Below are positions 1-6,529 of a stretch of 6,529 nt of DNA, in pieces. The translations under genes and the position numbers were made by a program. The notes beneath the pieces were generated by a model that was not told where the DNA came from, searched no databases, and worked only from the letters and a program-made list of their open reading frames with translations. Source of the DNA: Chromatiales bacterium (GTDB lineage: Bacteria; Pseudomonadota; Gammaproteobacteria; Chromatiales; Chromatiaceae); assembly GCA_024639625.1 (NCBI GenBank), contig JAHEIA010000184.1, positions 1 to 6,529 on the forward strand, given 5' to 3'. Position 1 is the stretch's first letter. Each line of letters opens with the position of its first letter.

Positions 1-2654
1 AGCGCCTGGGCGCCTGTGACGGCAAGGATCTGCTGCACGCTGCGCTCGTACTCGTCCTTGATCAGGTCGAAGACCTGCTCGCCAACGTCCGGGTCCCGAC
101 AGAGCTGCGCGTACTGGCTGGCCGTCTGCATGTCGGCCTTGAACAGCGCCATCTGTACATTGCCCAACAAGGCGCGAAAGAAGGGCCATTCCTGATACAT
201 GAGCTGCAGACGCGCGAGTCGTTCCGGCTGCTTGGCACGCCAGGTTTCCAGGGCGCTGCCGATGCCGAACCATGCGGGCAACGTGTGCCTCGACTGGGCC
301 CAACTGAACACCCAAGCAATGGCGCGAACCGATGCCTTCGAACGATCGCCCTGCTTGCGGTGTGACGGTCGTGAACCGATGTTCATCTGGGCGATCTCGC
401 TGACCGGTGTTGCCTCGTAGAAATAGTCGAGGAAGCCATCGGTGCGCTCCGTCAGGTGTCGAAAATGCAATTCCCCAGTGGCCGCGAGCTCGTCCATGGT
501 GGCCAGATGATCCTTGCGCTCGGAGCGCGGCGCGCGTATCAGGCCGAGGCTTGCCTTGAGCAGTCCGGTGACCCCCATGGTGAGTTCGAAGTTGGACGTT
601 TCCTGGTTGCTGTATTTGTTGGAGAGCACCTCCCCTTGTTCGGTAAACTTGATCTGACCGTGCACCGTGCCCTCCGGTTGGGCCAGAATGGACTCATGGG
701 TCGGGCCGCCCCCACGGCCAATGGTGCCCCCGCGGCCGTGGAATAGGCGGCAGCGCACTCCCTTGGCGTCGGTGAGGGAGATGATCTGCTTCTGTGCCTC
801 GTACAGGTTCCACGCAGAGGCAACGATGCCCCCGTCCTTGGCCGAGTCGGAATACCCCAGCATGACCTCCTGCAGGTTGCCGGAGGCCGCGAGCAGTCCG
901 CTGTAACAAGGATCGTCCAACAATGAGCGCAGTACCAGGCGGACATGGCGCAAGTCTTCGATGGTCTCGAAAAGCGGCGACACTCGCAGCTTGCATTGCC
1001 ATCCGCCCTGCGCGTAGCCGACCAAACCGCTAAGGCTGGCGAGGAACATCACCTCCAGGACATGACTGGCCTGGTGGGTCATGGAGACCACGTATTCGCC
1101 GAAAGCCCGGGGGCTGATCTCCTCGCGCTGTCGGGCAATGACATCGAACACAGCCAGAACCTCGCGGCTTTGCGCCGAGAGGCGAGAGCGATCCAGTTGC
1201 TCGGCGCAGCCCTGTTGGATCCAATCGGCCAGTCGCTTCATGCGCTGGCGCTCGTCCAGTTCGGCGTATGCTTCGCCCCCGGGTAGCTGCGGCGCGATCT
1301 CGGCGACCGCGGTACTGTGAACCGCCGATTCCTGGCGCAGATCGAGACGCGCCAGGAAGAAACCGAAGGTCTCGGCGAGACGAATCAGGTCCTGCAGGTC
1401 GCCGCCCGCAATAGCGGCGTCCCCATGTCCGTGCAGAGAGTCTCTAACCAGGGCCAGATCACGCAGGAAGTCGGCTTCGCCTGTGTAGCCGCATCCGGCA
1501 TGCTGGCCCTCCTCGCCCTCCAGCAGGGCGCTCACCCGATCCAGGTTGCAGCGCAGGCGAAAGCGCATGAGCGCAAGCTTGCGGCGATAAGGCTCCCTGC
1601 GGAAGCGATTCGGTTGGCCGGAGAAGGCCTCCGCGCACTCGATCTCGTCCTCGCGCAGCCGGCGCTGGAATTCCGGCGACGGGGTACACAATTCCGCGGA
1701 GTGGGTCAGCTGGTTGATCAAATGTTCGACGCGCCGAAGATACTCGCGCAAGATGGTTAGGCTGTGCATGCGCACCGCCAACTCGGTGGCAGCTGCGGTG
1801 ACAAACGGGTTGCCGTCGCGGTCTCCGCCGATCCAGGAGCCGAATCGCAATACCCCGGGAAGTCGAATCCGGCCGGCCTCCGGATGATCACCGTAGCAGC
1901 GACTGATCGCCTGTTCGAAGCGGCGGAAGACGATGGGAACCGATTCGAAAAGACACTGGTGGAAGTAATACAGGCCGTTGCTGATCTCGTCGCGAACCAC
2001 GGGCCGATCGGAGCGAACCTCGTCGGTCTTCCAGAGCGTCTGGATGAAGGCGCGGAGTTCGCCAACGATCGCCGCGCGTTCTTCTCGGTTGAGTCTGCGG
2101 TCGTCCAGATGCTCACTGTGCAAGAAGATCCGGCGCAACTGCACCATGACGACCCGGCGTTTTGCCTCCGTGGGGTGAGCGGTGAATACCGGGTAATAGA
2201 GCAAATCGTCCAGCATGCGCTGCAGCTCTGCAGGTTCGATGCCCCGCCTACGAAGGTCGCGCAGCGTGTGGTCGAAAGAGCCCGGCCACAGCGGATTGCC
2301 CAAGCGCACCAGGGTTCTCCGCTGGCGGTGTTGGTAGGCCTCTTCAGCGATGTTGGCCAGTTTGAAATAGATGCTGAAGGCGCGGATCACCGGCGACAGG
2401 AGATCCGGGGATAACGCACCGATGAAGCGTGCCAGGCGGTCACGCTGCGCGCGATCTTCCTTGTTGCGGAGCCCGATGTACCCGCGGCGCAGTCGCTCCA
2501 CGGCCCGGTAAACCTGCTCCCCTTCCTGGGTGCGGATCACTTGACCCAGCAGATTTCCCAGCAGCTTTACACGGCTGCGAAGCTGTTTGTCATTCTTCAG
2601 ACATTGCGCGGTGAACAAATCATCCACTATGGGTGGCCCCCGGTCCTGGGTCAT
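1..2654 (-). CDS. ppc: Phosphoenolpyruvate carboxylase (PEPC), 3' end cut by window edge
   Basis: PEPC is a cytoplasmic enzyme that carboxylates PEP with bicarbonate to oxaloacetate and phosphate, refilling the TCA cycle. The minus-strand frame is open without a stop from 2654 to the left edge, giving 884 visible residues. Visible motifs are TAHPTEAKRR (catalytic His160, E. coli His138), FGSWIGGDRDGNP (ending about 283), GYSDSAKDGG (Lys606, E. coli Lys546), the FHGRGGTIGRGG loop (638-649; Arg641 and Arg647, E. coli Arg581 and Arg587), KFTEQGEV, and NIGSRP (Arg762, E. coli Arg699). LFKAD (Lys839) matches the E. coli Lys773 region. By this alignment about 65 C-terminal residues lie outside the window, for a full length near 950. 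The His160-Arg647 spacing is about 38 residues longer than in E. coli. ATG 2654 is preferred. ATG 2675 and GTG 2627 are alternatives, and none has a convincing Shine-Dalgarno. The frame is closed upstream by TGA at 2732-2730. The gene lies downstream of glgA on the same strand. Identity is very secure; the start is uncertain. Confidence 0.96.
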   Translation of the reverse strand, partial: MTQDRGPPIVDDLFTAQCLKNDKQLRSRVKLLGNLLGQVIRTQEGEQVYRAVERLRRGYIGLRNKEDRAQRDRLARFIGALSPDLLSPVIRAFSIYFKLANIAEEAYQHRQRRTLVRLGNPLWPGSFDHTLRDLRRRGIEPAELQRMLDDLLYYPVFTAHPTEAKRRVVMVQLRRIFLHSEHLDDRRLNREERAAIVGELRAFIQTLWKTDEVRSDRPVVRDEISNGLYYFHQCLFESVPIVFRRFEQAISRCYGDHPEAGRIRLPGVLRFGSWIGGDRDGNPFVTAAATELAVRMHSLTILREYLRRVEHLINQLTHSAELCTPSPEFQRRLREDEIECAEAFSGQPNRFRREPYRRKLALMRFRLRCNLDRVSALLEGEEGQHAGCGYTGEADFLRDLALVRDSLHGHGDAAIAGGDLQDLIRLAETFGFFLARLDLRQESAVHSTAVAEIAPQLPGGEAYAELDERQRMKRLADWIQQGCAEQLDRSRLSAQSREVLAVFDVIARQREEISPRAFGEYVVSMTHQASHVLEVMFLASLSGLVGYAQGGWQCKLRVSPLFETIEDLRHVRLVLRSLLDDPCYSGLLAASGNLQEVMLGYSDSAKDGGIVASAWNLYEAQKQIISLTDAKGVRCRLFHGRGGTIGRGGGPTHESILAQPEGTVHGQIKFTEQGEVLSNKYSNQETSNFELTMGVTGLLKASLGLIRAPRSERKDHLATMDELAATGELHFRHLTERTDGFLDYFYEATPVSEIAQMNIGSRPSHRKQGDRSKASVRAIAWVFSWAQSRHTLPAWFGIGSALETWRAKQPERLARLQLMYQEWPFFRALLGNVQMALFKADMQTASQYAQLCRDPDVGEQVFDLIKDEYERSVQQILAVTGAQA

Positions 2655-2834
2655 TGGCCGCCGTTGCGTTCCCATTCGGGTTGCCGAATCGGCGGTGTTG
2701 GAGATGGCGGGCGCCCGGCAGACCCCGCTTCATACCGCGTCGGCTGCACCGGCGGCGCGGCGACGGCCTGGAGTACCTGGTTCCGATCAGCAGCGGTCGC
2801 AGTGCCCCAGCAAGGGCTACCTTTCCCCGGGGTG
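2655..2834 (-). other. glgA-ppc intergenic gap, G+C-rich, no clear promoter or terminator
   Basis: These 180 bases separate the glgA stop from the preferred ppc start. I see no hairpin followed by a T tract on the minus strand, so read-through from glgA into ppc is plausible. I also see no convincing -35/-10 pair for ppc. A small hairpin (6-bp arms ATTCGG/CCGAAT, 4-nt loop) lies at 2674-2689, just upstream of the ppc ATG. A 72-codon minus-strand ORF (2838 to 2620) begins with an ATG that overlaps the glgA TGA as ATGA and runs into the 5' end of ppc. Its product is Arg/Pro/Gly-rich and uses AGG, CGA and GGA codons freely. I do not recognise it and doubt that it is coding. Confidence 0.5.
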
Positions 2835-4355
2835 TCATACCAACGGGTTGGGCATTGGCTCGCGAATCGCCCGGTGATACAGATCGCGGTAGTGGCGGGC
2901 GCTATTGCTCCAGCTGAAGTCCTGATGCATTCCGGTGATGGCGATCTGTTGCCATTCTCCGTTGCCGCTGTTCCAACACTGGGCCATGCGCGTCACTGCA
3001 TCCCACAGCCCTCTGCTGTCGGGGTTGTCGAAGACGAAGCCGGTCGCGGTGCCGGCGCGCAGATTTTCCTCAGAAGCGTTCACTACGGTGTCCGCTAAGC
3101 CGCCGGTTCGGCGCACCACAGGGATTGCGCCGTAACGCAGGCTGTAGAGCTGGTTGAGCCCGCAGGGCTCGAAGCGAGATGGCATCAGAAAGCAGTCGCT
3201 TGCCGCTTCGATCCGATGCGAGAGGTCCTCGTTGTAGCCGAGGTGCACGGCGACGCGGTCCGGGTACCGCTCGGCGGCAGCGAGCAGGCGATCTTCCAGC
3301 CGCCGATCCCCAGAACCCAAGAGCACCATCTGGGTGCCCCCGAGCTCCATGATGCCCGGCAGCACGTCAAGGATCAGGTCCACGCCTTTTTGCTCTACCA
3401 GCCTTCCGATATGTCCGAGCAGCAGCGCCTTCTCATCCCGTGGCAGACCGACTTCTTCCTGCAGCGCGAGTTTGTTACGCCCCTTGAGATGCAAGTGTTG
3501 TTCATCGAAAGGCTGCACGATGGCGGGGTCGCTGCCCGGGTCCCACTCGCGATCGTCGATCCCGTTGAGCACGCCCACCAGGCGACTGCCGAGATGTTGC
3601 AGCAGGCCCTCGAGGCCGTAGCCGAATTCGGCGGTACGGATCTCGCAGGCGTAGGTGGGGCTGACCGTGGTCAAGAGGTCGGAGAATGCGATCCCGCCTT
3701 TGATGAACGATAGCCGGCGGTGAAACTCCAATCCGCGATCGCTCCAGAGCGCCGCCGGCAAGCCCAAGGATTGGAAGTCTGTGCCGGCGAATAACCCCTG
3801 ATAGGCAAGATTGTGGATGGTAAAGAGCGCCGCGGGACGTCGCGGCTCTTGTTGCAGCAGAGGGGCAACCAGGCCGGTCTGCCAATCGTTGCAGTGCACT
3901 ATATCGGGGCGCCAGTGCAAGCCGAGGCGGTCTTGTGCGCACTCGACGATCGCTCGGCAGAATAGGGCGAAGCGTTGGGGATTGTCGGTCCAGTCATGCC
4001 CGTCGGCTGCGACGTAGGGGCTGCCCGGGCGGTCGAACAGCCAGGGTGCGTCCACCAGGTAGGCGCGCAGCCCTCCCCCTGGCAGGCTCCCGTGTAGAAT
4101 GCGAACCGGTTGCTCGCATCCGCGGATCGGCACGCTGTCCGTTTGCAGTATCGGGCCGATGCGCGAGATCGCCGCGGGATATGCCGGGAGGATCAGGCGG
4201 ACATCGTCTCCCAGCTCGCGCAGCGCCCGCGGCAGGCTGCCTGCCACGTCGGCGAGGCCGCCGGTCTTGATCAGAGGCAGGGCCTCGCTGGCGGCGAAGA
4301 GCACCTTGAGCGGGGTGCCTGTCGGTTCGTTCGAAGGGGCGGTGGAAGCGTCCAT
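2835..4355 (-). CDS. glgA: Glycogen synthase (ADP-glucose:starch glucosyltransferase, GT5)
   Basis: GlgA transfers glucose from ADP-glucose to the non-reducing end of a growing alpha-1,4-glucan in the cytoplasm, elongating glycogen. The 506-residue product has the usual length and two-domain GT-B layout. The N-terminal (GT5) domain has KTGGLADV at 30-37, the ADP-glucose-binding signature. It is followed by HCNDWQTGL (154-162) and [10 protein letters not shown] with His181, the counterpart of E. coli His161. The C-terminal domain has [11 protein letters not shown] (Arg318 and Lys323, E. coli Arg300 and Lys305), then [17 protein letters not shown] (Glu396 and Cys398, E. coli Glu377 and Cys379) and RRTGGLADT. 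No catalytic residue appears to be missing. I chose ATG 4355; an in-frame TTG lies immediately before it at 4358, and the frame is closed upstream by TGA at 4376-4374. The ribosome-binding site is weak. The gene is divergent from zwf and upstream of ppc. glgB and glgC are not in the window, so the donor-forming and branching steps must be encoded elsewhere. Confidence 0.97.
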   Translation of the reverse strand: MDASTAPSNEPTGTPLKVLFAASEALPLIKTGGLADVAGSLPRALRELGDDVRLILPAYPAAISRIGPILQTDSVPIRGCEQPVRILHGSLPGGGLRAYLVDAPWLFDRPGSPYVAADGHDWTDNPQRFALFCRAIVECAQDRLGLHWRPDIVHCNDWQTGLVAPLLQQEPRRPAALFTIHNLAYQGLFAGTDFQSLGLPAALWSDRGLEFHRRLSFIKGGIAFSDLLTTVSPTYACEIRTAEFGYGLEGLLQHLGSRLVGVLNGIDDREWDPGSDPAIVQPFDEQHLHLKGRNKLALQEEVGLPRDEKALLLGHIGRLVEQKGVDLILDVLPGIMELGGTQMVLLGSGDRRLEDRLLAAAERYPDRVAVHLGYNEDLSHRIEAASDCFLMPSRFEPCGLNQLYSLRYGAIPVVRRTGGLADTVVNASEENLRAGTATGFVFDNPDSRGLWDAVTRMAQCWNSGNGEWQQIAITGMHQDFSWSNSARHYRDLYHRAIREPMPNPLV

Positions 4356-4383
4356 CAATGTGCCGGTAGCTACTCAAGCAATG

Positions 4384-4406
4384 CCAATTGGTATACTGCG
4401 ATTGGT
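4384..4406. repeat. Short palindrome and ATTGGT repeat cluster in the divergent spacer
   Basis: Three overlapping symmetries sit together. CCAATTGG (4384-4391) is a perfect 8-bp palindrome, followed directly by the palindrome GTATAC (4391-4396). ATTGGT occurs twice in direct orientation (4387-4392 and 4401-4406, starts 14 bases apart). CCAAT at 4384-4388 also pairs with ATTGG at 4401-4405 as an inverted repeat with a 12-base spacer. The cluster covers the candidate zwf -10 element, so it could be an operator. No known regulator's consensus is recognised, and motifs this short can arise by chance. Confidence 0.3.
4389..4397 (+). promoter_or_regulatory. Candidate extended -10 promoter for zwf-pgi
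   Basis: TG-G-TATACT gives an extended -10 element (TGN followed by a 5/6 match to TATAAT). No good TTGACA-like -35 is present 16-18 bases upstream, which fits an extended -10 promoter or one needing an activator. Transcription would start near 4404, leaving a zwf leader of about 95 bases. This is pattern matching only. Confidence 0.35.
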
Positions 4407-4469
4407 TTCTCGACCCGATTTCCACGCCAAACAAGCAAACCATGTGCCAAATTCAGATGGAAAGACAGA

Positions 4470-4501
4470 TTCGAAATTGATTATAAAAGGCATTTCGAAA
4501 T
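4470..4501. repeat. TTCGAAAT direct repeat pair flanking the zwf ribosome-binding site
   Basis: The 8-mer TTCGAAAT occurs at 4470-4477 and again at 4494-4501, 24 bases apart and in the same orientation. Each copy contains the palindrome TTCGAA. The second copy lies within a perfect 10-bp palindrome, ATTTCGAAAT (4492-4501), that includes the first two bases of the zwf ATG. The zwf Shine-Dalgarno lies between the copies. It may be an operator or a translational control element. It does not resemble the HexR site known from other zwf promoters. Confidence 0.35.
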
Positions 4502-4508
4502 GACTGAA
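4480..4508 (-). promoter_or_regulatory. Candidate sigma70-type promoter for glgA-ppc
   Basis: Read on the minus strand, a perfect TATAAT lies at 4485-4480, with TTCAGT (3/6 match to TTGACA) 17 bases upstream at 4508-4503. The predicted start is near 4473, giving a glgA leader of about 118 bases. The -35 lies inside the first codons of zwf and the -10 lies beside the zwf ribosome-binding site, so occupancy here could interfere with zwf transcription. The weak -35 keeps confidence moderate. Confidence 0.35.
4485..4490 (+). promoter_or_regulatory. Ribosome-binding site of zwf
   Basis: AAAAGG ends 9 bases before the ATG at 4500. It is the only purine-rich match at suitable spacing. It fixes the start of zwf here rather than at the upstream in-frame starts, which lie antisense to glgA. 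Confidence 0.6.
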
Positions 4509-5984
4509 CCTTGTTGTCTCATAATTTTCGGCTCCACGGGGAATCTGGCTACCTCAAAGCTGCTTCCGGCCCTGTATCATCTGGAAGTTGCGCGCAAACT
4601 TCATCCCGACACCCGGATTGTCGGTTTCGGTCGCCGCGAGTGGAACCACCAGCACTGGCAAGGCATCGTGCGCGACGGACTGGCCCCCCGTGTCCGGGGC
4701 GACCTGGAGACGGAGGTGACGGAGCGCTTTCTCCAGCGGCTGCTATTCGTTCCGGGCGATCTGGACGACGCTGGCGCCTTCGCCGGGTTGGCCAAATTTC
4801 TTTCCGCGAGTTCCGGATTGCCCCGCAATCGGGCGTACTATCTGGCGATCGGGCCGAACTTCTATACCAGTGTGGCCTCGCAACTTGCGGCGGCGGGATT
4901 GCACACCGAGGATCGGGGTTGGTCGCGCCTGGTGGTTGAGAAACCCTTCGGCTACGATCTCGAAAGCGCTCAGATCCTGGATCAGGCGTTACACCGCCAC
5001 TTCCGAGAAGACCAGATCTACCGCATCGATCACTACCTCGGCAAGAGCACGGTGCAAAATGTCCTGGTATTCCGCTTCGCCAACCTCATGTTGGAGCCCT
5101 TGTGGAATCGCAACTACATCGATCATGTCCAGATCACCCATGCCGAATCCCGCGGCATTGGCAGCCGAGCGGGTTACTACGACCAAGTCGGTGCGCTGCG
5201 CGACATGATCCAGAGCCACTTGCTGCAGATGCTGACCCTGGTCGCCATGGAGCCGCCGGCGGATCTGGACGCGGAATCTCTGCGTGACGAGAAGGTAAAG
5301 GTGCTGCGTTCGATTCGCCCGATCCCGCGTCCCGCGGTGCACTCCCAGGCCTACCGCGCGCAGTACCGCGGCGGCCGCGTCGATGGCGAGGAATTGCCCG
5401 GATATGCAGAAGAACCAGGAGTCGAGGCCGGCAGTACGACCGAGACGTTTTCTGCGCTCAAGCTGTATATCGACAATTGGCGCTGGCGCAACGTACCCTT
5501 TCTGTTGCGCACCGGGAAGCGTATGCGTAGCGACAATTCGCTGATCAGCATCCGCTTCAAGCACCCCCCGCAGCAGCTATTTCGCGAAACGGCTATCGAT
5601 CAGCTAAAGCCGAATTGGCTGTTGTTGAACATTCAGCCGAGCGAGTGCCTGCGCGTGGAGTTGCAGGTCAAACAACCGGGTCTGGAGATGCGCACGCAGA
5701 CGACTCGGCTTGACGCCAGTCAATGCACGCTGAATGAAACCAAGATCGATGCCTATGAGGCCTTGATCCTGGACGTCATCGAGGGGGATCATTCACTGTT
5801 TCTGCGTTATGACGAGGTCAAATGGGCTTGGCAGGTAGTGGATCCGGTGCTCAAAGTCTGGTCGACCGAGCGCGAATATATCCCCACCTACGCGTCAGGC
5901 AGTTGGGGCCCGGAAGAGAGCAATCGTCTGTTCGACCGCGATGATCAGCAATGGCGCAACGAGCTCTTCGACGAAACCTCCTGA
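4500..5984 (+). CDS. zwf: Glucose-6-phosphate 1-dehydrogenase
   Basis: G6PDH oxidises glucose-6-phosphate to 6-phosphogluconolactone, usually with NADP+, feeding the oxidative pentose phosphate and Entner-Doudoroff routes. The 494-residue product matches the usual length (E. coli 491). The N-terminal Rossmann domain opens with [21 protein letters not shown] (8-28), the dinucleotide-binding loop. VGFGRREW (41-48) supplies arginines where NADP-preferring enzymes carry them. EKPFG (147-151) and the substrate signature RIDHYLGK (175-182; Asp177, His178, Lys182) follow. [19 protein letters not shown] (225-243) contains the catalytic-base His240. Two departures stand out: GNLA replaces the common GDLA/GDLT, and QSH replaces the common QNH. 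Both look tolerable. The start is ATG 4500, supported by AAAAGG nine bases upstream and by the family N-terminus. The frame continues open upstream to 4110, but that part is antisense to glgA and has no G6PDH similarity. The gene is probably cotranscribed with pgi, 40 bases downstream. Confidence 0.97.
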   Translation: MTEPCCLIIFGSTGNLATSKLLPALYHLEVARKLHPDTRIVGFGRREWNHQHWQGIVRDGLAPRVRGDLETEVTERFLQRLLFVPGDLDDAGAFAGLAKFLSASSGLPRNRAYYLAIGPNFYTSVASQLAAAGLHTEDRGWSRLVVEKPFGYDLESAQILDQALHRHFREDQIYRIDHYLGKSTVQNVLVFRFANLMLEPLWNRNYIDHVQITHAESRGIGSRAGYYDQVGALRDMIQSHLLQMLTLVAMEPPADLDAESLRDEKVKVLRSIRPIPRPAVHSQAYRAQYRGGRVDGEELPGYAEEPGVEAGSTTETFSALKLYIDNWRWRNVPFLLRTGKRMRSDNSLISIRFKHPPQQLFRETAIDQLKPNWLLLNIQPSECLRVELQVKQPGLEMRTQTTRLDASQCTLNETKIDAYEALILDVIEGDHSLFLRYDEVKWAWQVVDPVLKVWSTEREYIPTYASGSWGPEESNRLFDRDDQQWRNELFDETS

Positions 5985-6008
5985 TCGATCCGAATCACAT
6001 CTCCATAC

Positions 6009-6017
6009 GGGAAGAAG
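6009..6017 (+). promoter_or_regulatory. Purine-rich ribosome-binding region of pgi
   Basis: GGGAAGAAG ends 7 bases before the ATG at 6025. It is the only Shine-Dalgarno-like tract in the 40-base zwf-pgi gap. That gap contains no terminator-like hairpin, which supports cotranscription of zwf and pgi. Confidence 0.4.
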
Positions 6018-6024
6018 TATCCTC

Positions 6025-6529
6025 ATGATTGCAGTCAATGAGAGTGCAGAGTGGAAAGCCTTAGAAGACCATTGGTCCGGCATCGCGCATCTACACATGC
6101 GCGATCTGTTCCGCGGCGACCCGGAGAGAGCCGCCCGGTTCTCCTTTGCGGCCTGCGGGTTGCGCTTGGACTATTCGAAGAACCTGATCACCGCGGAGAC
6201 CATGGAGAAGTTGCTGGCCCTGGCCCGCGGGCGGGACATAAAAGGGTGGGTCCAGCGCATGTACAGCGGTGAAAAGATCAATCTGACCGAGGGTCGGTCA
6301 GTGCTGCACGTCGCCCTGCGTAACCGCAGCAATGCGCCCGTGCTGGTGGACGGGAAGGACGTCATGCCGGCGGTGAACCATGTGTTGCAGAAGATGGAGG
6401 CGTTCACCAACCAAGTGCGCTCAGGCGAGTGGAAAGGCCATACGGGCCGGCCCATCCGCGACGTCGTGAACATCGGTATCGGTGGCTCCAATCTGGGGCC
6501 GCTTATGGTCTGCGAGGGGTTGAAGCATT
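6025..6529 (+). CDS. pgi: Glucose-6-phosphate isomerase, 5' part (cut by window edge)
   Basis: PGI interconverts glucose-6-phosphate and fructose-6-phosphate, linking glycolysis and gluconeogenesis with the zwf branch and with glycogen precursors. The first 168 residues are visible; the E. coli enzyme is 549, so about 70% is missing. The visible part follows the E. coli protein closely: LDYSKNLIT (48-56), MYSGEKINLTEGRSVLHVALRN (79-100), VLVDGKDVMPAVN (106-118), GEWKGHTG (134-141) and VVNIGIGGSNLGP (147-159), the last being part of the sugar-phosphate-binding SIS domain. The common motif reads GGSDLGP; Asn156 replaces that Asp here. The catalytic Glu, His and Lys lie beyond the edge, so activity cannot be judged. 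ATG 6025 is chosen because it gives an N-terminus of the usual length and has a purine-rich tract upstream. The gene likely shares a transcript with zwf. Confidence 0.96.
   Translation, partial: MIAVNESAEWKALEDHWSGIAHLHMRDLFRGDPERAARFSFAACGLRLDYSKNLITAETMEKLLALARGRDIKGWVQRMYSGEKINLTEGRSVLHVALRNRSNAPVLVDGKDVMPAVNHVLQKMEAFTNQVRSGEWKGHTGRPIRDVVNIGIGGSNLGPLMVCEGLKH

Noticed and set aside
1764..2414. Plus-strand ORF of 216 codons
   Set aside because: It lies antisense to the region encoding TAHPTE and GGDRDGNP of PEPC, matches no family, and is a by-product of the high G+C codon bias.
2674..2689. Hairpin ATTCGG/CCGAAT as a terminator between glgA and ppc
   Set aside because: Only 6 bp of stem and no T tract follows on the minus strand; it is too weak to call a terminator.
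2824..2833. CCCCGGGG palindrome next to the glgA stop as a terminator
   Set aside because: A self-complementary 8-mer with no loop and no T tract cannot form an intrinsic terminator.
2541..3098. Plus-strand ORF of 185 codons
   Set aside because: It spans the 3' end of glgA, the gap and the 5' end of ppc in antisense; it has no recognisable domain and no suitable ribosome-binding site.
3216..3713. Plus-strand ORF of 165 codons
   Set aside because: It is antisense to the well-conserved C-terminal domain of GlgA and resembles no known protein.
4482..4487. TATAAA as a plus-strand -10 for zwf
   Set aside because: Transcription would start near 4494, beyond the zwf Shine-Dalgarno at 4485-4490, leaving the message without its ribosome-binding site; no -35 lies at the right spacing.
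4110..4499. Upstream in-frame extension of zwf (130 extra codons)
   Set aside because: It runs antisense through the start of glgA, has no G6PDH similarity, and the ATG at 4500 has a proper ribosome-binding site and the family N-terminus.

Overview
The window is an ordinary chromosomal stretch of central-carbon metabolism. It holds four large housekeeping-type genes in two divergent pairs. The base composition is roughly 60% G+C by eye. The proteins look proteobacterial: the PGI N-terminal third closely follows the enterobacterial enzyme, and GlgA carries the bacterial ADP-glucose-type motifs. A gammaproteobacterium (possibly a chemolithotroph, phototroph or storage-polymer former) is my best guess, but the sequence does not settle the lineage. 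There are no mobile elements, CRISPR arrays, tRNA or rRNA genes, or signs of recent transfer.

Layout: on the minus strand, glgA (glycogen synthase, 4355 down to 2835) is followed after a 180-bp gap by ppc (phosphoenolpyruvate carboxylase, 2654 down past the left edge). The ppc reading frame is open for 884 codons and lacks only about the last 65 residues. On the plus strand, zwf (glucose-6-phosphate dehydrogenase, 4500-5984) is followed after 40 bp by pgi (glucose-6-phosphate isomerase, from 6025 past the right edge). The two pairs diverge from a 144-bp A/T-richer spacer (4356-4499). It holds candidate promoters for both directions and several short repeats and palindromes.

How the genes fit together: PGI and G6PDH act on glucose-6-phosphate, interconverting it with fructose-6-phosphate or committing it to NADPH production and the pentose phosphate or Entner-Doudoroff routes. 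GlgA uses ADP-glucose, which derives from the same hexose-phosphate pool, to extend glycogen. PEPC turns PEP plus bicarbonate into oxaloacetate. The locus therefore sits at the branch between carbon storage, NADPH generation and anaplerosis. glgB, glgC, pgl and edd are not visible in the window.

The items most worth a second look are modest. They are the spacer, where the best candidate promoters would give overlapping, complementary leaders; a TTCGAAAT repeat pair that flanks the zwf ribosome-binding site and includes its start codon; unusual residues in motifs of Zwf and Pgi; and a 72-codon ORF joined to glgA by an ATGA overlap that fills the glgA-ppc gap. I see no clear evidence for a previously undescribed system.
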